A stretch of 11,157 nucleotides of DNA, taken from positions 1-11,157 of the forward strand of contig JAGLRY010000047.1 in the NCBI GenBank assembly GCA_023135995.1. The letters run 5' to 3'. Below, one piece after another: positions 6,784 to 11,157 of this stretch; position 1 is the first letter of the stretch; every line of letters starts with the position of its first letter. Both the position numbers and the translations under genes were made by a program. Below the pieces are notes generated by a model, which worked only from the letters and a program-made list of their open reading frames with translations, had not been told where the DNA came from and ran no database searches. This DNA is from Candidatus Aminicenantota bacterium (GTDB lineage: Bacteria > Acidobacteriota > Aminicenantia > Aminicenantales > Aminicenantaceae).

Positions 6784-6857
6784 TCAACAGCATTCGATAT
6801 GTTAAGCCGAATGTTTAGCCTTTAAAAATCGCGGAGAATACATAAAGGATTAAAGCA

Positions 6858-8234
6858 ATGAAAAAAAAGACGGGAAAAATCCTTATCATTGATGACGATG
6901 AAGACATTCTCCAAGCCGCTCGACTGTTCCTTAAACAACATGCCGCTCTCGTGCACACAGAAAATAAAGCCAATTCCATCCCTGTAATGCTCAAAAATGA
7001 AACATACGATGTGATCTTTCTGGATATGAATTTTGCAAAGGGAGCCACAAATGGTCAAGAGGGCTTCTTTTGGCTGGATAAAATCCTGGAAATGGACCCC
7101 TTCGCTGTTGTTGTTCTGATCACAGCCTTTGGCGATGTGGGAATGGCTGTGCGCGCCATCAAAGAGGGAGCAACGGATTTTGTCCTCAAACCCTGGCAGA
7201 ACGAACAATTCCTGGCCACATTTACAGCAGCCATGAACCTTCGTCAATCCCGGATTGAAACGAATAATCTACGGACTCGCCAGAAACAATTGAGCGCTGA
7301 CCTTGATCAACCCTTCCATGACTTTATCGGAAAAAGCAAAGCGATACAGGATGTCTTCACCAGCATCAGCAAGGTCGCAAAAACAGATGCCAACGTCCTG
7401 ATACTTGGAGAGAACGGAACAGGCAAAGAGCTCGTTGCCCGTGCACTCCACCGACAATCCCCAAAGGCAGAAGAGGTCTTCATTTCCGTGGATATGGGGG
7501 CTCTGAGCGAAACACTCTTCGAGAGCGAGTTGTTCGGACATGTCAAAGGCGCCTTCACCGATGCCAAAGAAAACAGGGCCGGCCGGTTCGAAGTGGCCTC
7601 AGGGGGGACGCTTTTTCTGGACGAGATCGGTAATCTTCCTCTGACGCTTCAGGCCAAGCTTCTCGGTGTCATAGAAACACGAACCGTGACACGTCTCGGT
7701 TCCAACAAATCCGTTCCCGTTGATGTTCGACTCATCTGCGCCACCAATTTGCCCATTCACGAGAAGGTCTCCGCCAACGAATTCCGGCAGGATCTCCTCT
7801 ACAGGATCAACACCGTTGAAATCCAAATACCAGCATTGCGTGAACGCTCTGAGGATATCTCTCTTCTGGTGGAGCACTTTTTGAAGATCTATTCTAAAAA
7901 ATACCATAAGTCCCAGAAGAGGATGAACGCAGGAACCGTAAAAAAGCTGGAAAAATATCACTGGCCTGGCAATGTCCGAGAACTTCAACACGCCATCGAA
8001 AGAGCTATAATCATGAGTGAAACAACGGTGCTTCAACCCACAGATTTTTTCTTTCCTTCCCAGGAATCGAAAGATGAAGGGCTTGTGTTCGATACGTATA
8101 ATCTTGAAGAAGTGGAAAAAGCAACTATTCGGAGAGTTCTAAGCCGACATGGTGGTAACATCAGCCAAGCCTCCAAAGAACTGGGGCTATCCCGGACATC
8201 TCTCTATCGCAGGTTGGAAAAGTATGGTCTATAG
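6858..8234 (+). CDS. NtrC-family sigma-54-dependent response regulator
   Basis: A 458-residue enhancer-binding protein of the usual three-domain plan. The receiver (about 5-125) has acidic residues DDD at 12-14, phospho-acceptor Asp56 (FLDMN), Thr89 and Lys111 (LKPW). The AAA+ domain (about 155-390) has Walker A GENGTGKE (184-191), the sigma-54 contact loop as GAFTDA (231-236, instead of GAFTGA), Walker B TLFLDEIG (251-258), sensor I CATN, arginine-finger segment FRQDLLYRIN, and sensor II GNVREL (371-376). A Fis-type helix-turn-helix ends the protein (about 433-456, NISQASKELGLSRTSLYRRL). The start has AAAGGA about ten bases upstream. It shares an operon with the kinase (11-nt overlap) and is preceded by its own sigma-54 promoter. 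The inferred role is to activate both its own operon and the divergent export operon once phosphorylated. Confidence 0.95.
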   Translation: MKKKTGKILIIDDDEDILQAARLFLKQHAALVHTENKANSIPVMLKNETYDVIFLDMNFAKGATNGQEGFFWLDKILEMDPFAVVVLITAFGDVGMAVRAIKEGATDFVLKPWQNEQFLATFTAAMNLRQSRIETNNLRTRQKQLSADLDQPFHDFIGKSKAIQDVFTSISKVAKTDANVLILGENGTGKELVARALHRQSPKAEEVFISVDMGALSETLFESELFGHVKGAFTDAKENRAGRFEVASGGTLFLDEIGNLPLTLQAKLLGVIETRTVTRLGSNKSVPVDVRLICATNLPIHEKVSANEFRQDLLYRINTVEIQIPALRERSEDISLLVEHFLKIYSKKYHKSQKRMNAGTVKKLEKYHWPGNVRELQHAIERAIIMSETTVLQPTDFFFPSQESKDEGLVFDTYNLEEVEKATIRRVLSRHGGNISQASKELGLSRTSLYRRLEKYGL

Positions 8235-9579
8235 ACGTTTTCGGGTAAACATAACCGTTCGGATACTTACACTGAGTCTGTTTTTGTGCCTGTTTTTCTT
8301 CCTGTTATTCAGGACTGAGCTATTTGCCGCTCTGTTTATCACTGCGGTTCTGTCCGCTTACCAGACCTACTCATTGATCCGCTATGTCGAAACGACAAAC
8401 AGGGATCTCTCCCGATTTTTCGAAACCATTAAGTACGAAGATTTTTCCCAGACTTTTAAAGATGATGGGCGCGGGAAATCTTTCTCTGAGTTAAGGACAG
8501 CATTCAACGACGTATGCGATGCCTTCAGGAAAGCCCGGTCAGAGAAAGAGCAGCATTATCACTACCTCCAAACGGTTGTTCAACACATCGGCATGGGACT
8601 CATCGCATTACAACGGAATGGGGATGTCGAGCTCATCAACACCGCCGCCAAAAGGCTTCTCAGAGTCCCCGGGCTTAAGAACGTTAAGAGCCTGGAAGAG
8701 TTCAGTAAGCCCCTTGTCGAAAAACTCCTCAATCTCCGGTCGAAGGAAAAAGCTCTGGTCAAAGTCTATGACAACGGGGAGCTCCTCTACCTGTCCCTGT
8801 ACGCTACGGAATTTAAGCTCGGAGGGCAGGACATATCCTTGGTTTCTATCCAGAATATCCAGAGTGAACTGGAAAAAACAGAAATCGAGGCCTGGCAAAA
8901 ACTCATTCGCGTCCTTACGCATGAAATTATGAATTCCATAACGCCGATTTCCTCTCTTGCTTCAACCATGACTGATCTGATCGGGGAGGATTTCTCAGGC
9001 CTGTCTTCAGACTCTGAATCCTATCAAGAGACTCTCGATGACTTGCGCCAAGCGATCAAAACTATTCAAAAAAGAAGTCAGGGATTGCTCCACTTCGTCG
9101 ATGCCTACAGGAACCTGACGCTCATTCCACAGCCAAATATTCAAATTTTTCCATTACAAGAGCTCTTCGATCGGGTGGAGAAACTGATGCAAGCGAACAT
9201 CGAAGGAAAAAGCATAAACTTCAAAGCAGAAGTGGACCCTAAAAACCTAGAGATGACGGCAGACCCAGAACTCATCGAACAGGTGTTGATCAATCTTCTG
9301 TTGAACGCCCTCCAGGCTCTCGACCAGCGGCAGGATCCTCAGATTCATCTTAACGCACACCTTGATGACAGAGGGAGGATCCTCATCCAAATCAAAGACA
9401 ACGGTCCAGGAATATCCAAAGAGAATCTGGATAAGATTTTCATCCCCTTCTTCTCTACAAAAGATGGGGGTTCAGGAATCGGGTTGAGTTTTTCCCGTCA
9501 GATCATGCGTCTGCATAAGGGAACGATCAACGCCCATTCCATACCGGATTATCAAACGACCTTTACTCTTAGGTTTTAA
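8224..9579 (+). CDS. Membrane-bound sensor histidine kinase (partner of the regulator)
   Basis: A 451-residue kinase starting at an ATG that overlaps the regulator stop by 11 nt, with GGTTGGAAAAGT upstream. The open frame extends further upstream, but that part lies inside the regulator. Two membrane helices (about 12-29 and 34-50) are joined by only a few residues (RTEL), so there is no periplasmic sensor domain. A linker helix follows (about 55-105), then a PAS-like region (about 112-215), the H-box LTHEIMNSITPI with phospho-acceptor His233, and a HATPase domain with N-box INLLLNALQAL (Asn361), KDNGPGIS (Asp392), the F-box segment FIPFFSTKDG and GSGIGLSFSR. It should autophosphorylate and pass phosphate to Asp56 of the regulator. 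The lack of an extracellular domain suggests sensing within the membrane, in the PAS region, or through the transporter itself. Confidence 0.92.
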   Translation: MVYRRFRVNITVRILTLSLFLCLFFFLLFRTELFAALFITAVLSAYQTYSLIRYVETTNRDLSRFFETIKYEDFSQTFKDDGRGKSFSELRTAFNDVCDAFRKARSEKEQHYHYLQTVVQHIGMGLIALQRNGDVELINTAAKRLLRVPGLKNVKSLEEFSKPLVEKLLNLRSKEKALVKVYDNGELLYLSLYATEFKLGGQDISLVSIQNIQSELEKTEIEAWQKLIRVLTHEIMNSITPISSLASTMTDLIGEDFSGLSSDSESYQETLDDLRQAIKTIQKRSQGLLHFVDAYRNLTLIPQPNIQIFPLQELFDRVEKLMQANIEGKSINFKAEVDPKNLEMTADPELIEQVLINLLLNALQALDQRQDPQIHLNAHLDDRGRILIQIKDNGPGISKENLDKIFIPFFSTKDGGSGIGLSFSRQIMRLHKGTINAHSIPDYQTTFTLRF

Positions 9580-9588
9580 AACTCCGCA

Positions 9589-10989
9589 CTAATCGAGATC
9601 CCATTCCTGCAGATATTCAGGGACACTGACTGGCCAACAGAATTTCTCTTTGACCTCATTCGCAATGCTGAAAGCCGCTTTTTTTTCTCCGTGGGTGATA
9701 AACAGCCGTTTGGGAGGGGATTTGAAAAAGCCTAGCCACTTTGTCAGGTCATCTCTATCGGCGTGAGCGGAAAAGCCCTGGATCTGCCGAATTTTTGCTT
9801 TAACAGGATACGTGTTGCCATGGATCCGGACTTCGGGCATTCCATCCAGAATCAGACGCCCCAATGTCCCATTGGCTTGATATCCTACAAAAAGAACAGT
9901 GGATTCCTGCCGGGATATATTCTTGACAAGATGGTGTTTTATTCGTCCTCCTGTGCACATACCCGATCCAGCCATGATCACGCAAGACCCTCTAATGGAG
10001 TTGATCGCTTTGGATTGTGCGACCGAATGCACTAACCGCAGTCCTGGGAAACTGAAAGGTGATTCCCCTCGATCAAAAAGTGCCCGTGCCTCCGCATCGA
10101 GATCCTTCTTGTATCGCTCAAAAACATGTGTGATATCCACCGCCATCGGGCTGTCGAGAAACATCATCAAGTAAGGGATCCGGTCTTTTCGGGCAAGCCG
10201 ACTCAGGCAGTACATCACTTCTTGAGCTCTTTCGATGGCAAATGTGGGGATGAGGATGTTTCCTCCTCGGTTGATGGTATCGAGGATAACATCTCTCAAT
10301 AAATTCGATGCACTGCCGTAATCCTCATGATTCCGGTCTCCGTATGTGGACTCCATGACCACGTAATCGGCTTGGTCAAAAACAGAGGGATCACGCACGA
10401 GAGGTTTGTCCCATTGTCCGATATCTCCTGAGAAGATGAGCCGCCTGCGGTTGTTGTTTTCTTCAACGATCAGCTCGACCATGGCCGCACCGAGGATGTG
10501 ACCGGCATCATGGAGACGCAGCATCACTTGATCGTTGAGCGGATAGAGACCATCATAGGGGACATTCTTGATCAGTGGAAACGTTTTTTTCGCATCCTCA
10601 ACGGTGTACAGGGGGATCTCAGGATATGGGCCCTTTCTCTTCTCTTTTTTGTGTCGTTTCTTCTTATAGGCCGCATCTTCTTCTTGGATCTCTGCAGAAT
10701 CCATAAGAACGATCTCGAGCATTTCATGCGATGCAGCTGTGGTTAAAATCTGTCCAGAAAAGCCTTCCTTCACTAATTTAGGAACGAGACCAGAATGGTC
10801 CAGATGGACATGCGTCAGAATGACATAGTCGATGTGCTCTGCGGACACTGGAAATGCTTCCCAGTTCCGGCTGAGGTACTCTCTCTCTTGATACAATCCG
10901 CAATCTATGATTATGCGAAGTCCACCAGCCTCCAATAAATAAGAAGAACCTGTCACTTGTTGTGTCGCACCCAAAAATTTTATTTTCAC
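9589..10989 (-). CDS. Metallo-beta-lactamase/beta-CASP family protein, probable RNA-processing nuclease
   Basis: A 466-residue protein of the MBL-fold beta-CASP group (CPSF73/TTHA0252-like), predicted to bind two zinc ions and cleave RNA in the cytoplasm. Metal motifs: Asp29 in IIDCGLYQ, HVHLDHSG (His60, His62, Asp64, His65), His164 in DAGHILGAAM and Asp189 in FSGDIGQW. The beta-CASP motifs follow: MESTYGDR (Glu213), MAGSGMCTGGRIKHHL (339-354), FSAHAD (His409) and ITHGEKKA (His433). A lysine/arginine-rich insert lies at about 109-120 and might contact RNA. No KH domain is present. All expected catalytic residues are intact. It converges on the kinase gene with a 9-bp gap. The ribosome binding site is weak (AAGGA about 13 bases upstream), but the MKIKFLGATQQVTGS start is typical of the family. 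Substrate is unknown. Confidence 0.93.
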   Translation of the reverse strand: MKIKFLGATQQVTGSSYLLEAGGLRIIIDCGLYQEREYLSRNWEAFPVSAEHIDYVILTHVHLDHSGLVPKLVKEGFSGQILTTAASHEMLEIVLMDSAEIQEEDAAYKKKRHKKEKRKGPYPEIPLYTVEDAKKTFPLIKNVPYDGLYPLNDQVMLRLHDAGHILGAAMVELIVEENNNRRRLIFSGDIGQWDKPLVRDPSVFDQADYVVMESTYGDRNHEDYGSASNLLRDVILDTINRGGNILIPTFAIERAQEVMYCLSRLARKDRIPYLMMFLDSPMAVDITHVFERYKKDLDAEARALFDRGESPFSFPGLRLVHSVAQSKAINSIRGSCVIMAGSGMCTGGRIKHHLVKNISRQESTVLFVGYQANGTLGRLILDGMPEVRIHGNTYPVKAKIRQIQGFSAHADRDDLTKWLGFFKSPPKRLFITHGEKKAAFSIANEVKEKFCWPVSVPEYLQEWDLD

Positions 10990-11076
10990 TGTCGATTCCT
11001 TTTCATCCGGTCATTTCATCCCTTAGGAAAATGTTTTTTTTCATGCTTATATCTCTAGTGTGGGATAATTCTTATT

Positions 11077-11157
11077 TTATTCCTTTCTCTCATACACGCT
11101 TTTACCATCAACAAAAACTCTTTTCACGACTGTGCGGTAGATAACTACCGACCCGAC
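11077..11157 (-). CDS. C-terminal end of a probable amidohydrolase-family protein (cut by window edge)
   Basis: Reading inward from the right edge on the minus strand, 26 codons are open up to a TAA. They end ...YRTVVKRVFVDGKSVYERKE. The pattern V-x-x-VFVDGK-x-VYE is the closing beta-strand pair of the composite domain in amidohydrolases (dihydroorotase, imidazolonepropionase, deaminase relatives). The gene would run in the same direction as the beta-CASP gene, 87 bp upstream of it. With so little sequence the family is a guess from one motif, although the reading frame itself looks real. Confidence 0.5.
   Translation of the reverse strand, partial: VGSVVIYRTVVKRVFVDGKSVYERKE

Larger units (their letters stand above)
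6450..6857. other. Divergent intergenic control region
   Basis: These 408 bp contain no convincing gene. They separate the minus-strand export operon from the plus-strand regulator-kinase operon. From left to right they hold the export-operon leader, a minus-strand -24/-12 promoter (6551-6566), a spacer, two perfect inverted repeats (6642-6659 and 6718-6732), an A/T-rich tract (6691-6712) that could bend or bind IHF-like protein, a lone GTGTTC half-site (6748-6753), a plus-strand -24/-12 promoter (6768-6783) and the regulator leader. Confidence 0.85.

Noticed and set aside
9570..9592. GTTTTAAAAC palindrome between the kinase and beta-CASP genes as a bidirectional terminator
   Set aside because: The stem is A/T-only and very short apart from one G-C pair and has no loop; the gap is just 9 bp. 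It is better explained by chance in a convergent junction.
1..11157. Search for CRISPR arrays, tRNA/rRNA genes, insertion sequences and integrase or toxin genes
   Set aside because: No regularly spaced direct repeats, cloverleaf or rRNA segments, transposase motifs or terminal inverted repeats were seen. The window is densely filled with chromosomal-type genes.

Overview
The window reads as chromosome of a diderm (Gram-negative-type) bacterium of moderate G+C. It encodes an outer-membrane TolC-family protein, a periplasmic adaptor, a twin-arginine signal and sigma-54 control. The style (NtrC-type regulator plus kinase beside a MacB/LolD-like export locus, and a TldD with a Tat signal) would fit phyla such as Acidobacteriota, Aminicenantes or a neighbouring candidate phylum. 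That placement is an inference and no marker gene here fixes it.

Layout. Positions 1-1872 (minus): a tldD-pmbA pair, with pmbA running off the left edge. A near-consensus sigma-70 promoter precedes tldD and lies inside the longest possible open frame, so the start is at 1872. Positions 1988-6449 (minus): a four-gene export operon in the order HlyD/MacA-like adaptor, LolD/MacB-type ATPase 1, ATPase 2, TolC-family outer-membrane protein. No FtsX/MacB permease is present. Positions 6450-6857: a 408-bp divergent control region. Positions 6858-9579 (plus): an NtrC-family sigma-54 response regulator overlapping by 11 nt with a membrane-bound histidine kinase. Positions 9589-10989 (minus): a metallo-beta-lactamase/beta-CASP protein convergent with the kinase, only 9 bp away. 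Positions 11077-11157 (minus): the last 26 codons of what looks like an amidohydrolase.

How it works together. The control region holds two -24/-12 promoters with exact GG-N10-GC geometry, one on each strand, aimed at the export operon and at the regulator-kinase operon. Between them lie a 7-4-7 palindrome (GTGTTCG-ATAC-CGAACAC), a 7-1-7 palindrome and further GTGTTC/GAACAC half-sites, which are good candidates for the regulator's binding sites. The simplest reading is a self-amplifying switch: a kinase with two membrane helices and almost no periplasmic domain phosphorylates the regulator, which activates its own operon and the divergent export operon through RNA polymerase-sigma-54. The transported substrate is unknown and the membrane permease must be encoded elsewhere.

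The strongest points for a second look are the divergent sigma-54 promoter pair with its palindromes, the permease-less tandem-ATPase exporter, and the Tat/lipoprotein signal on TldD beside a signal-less TldE/PmbA partner.
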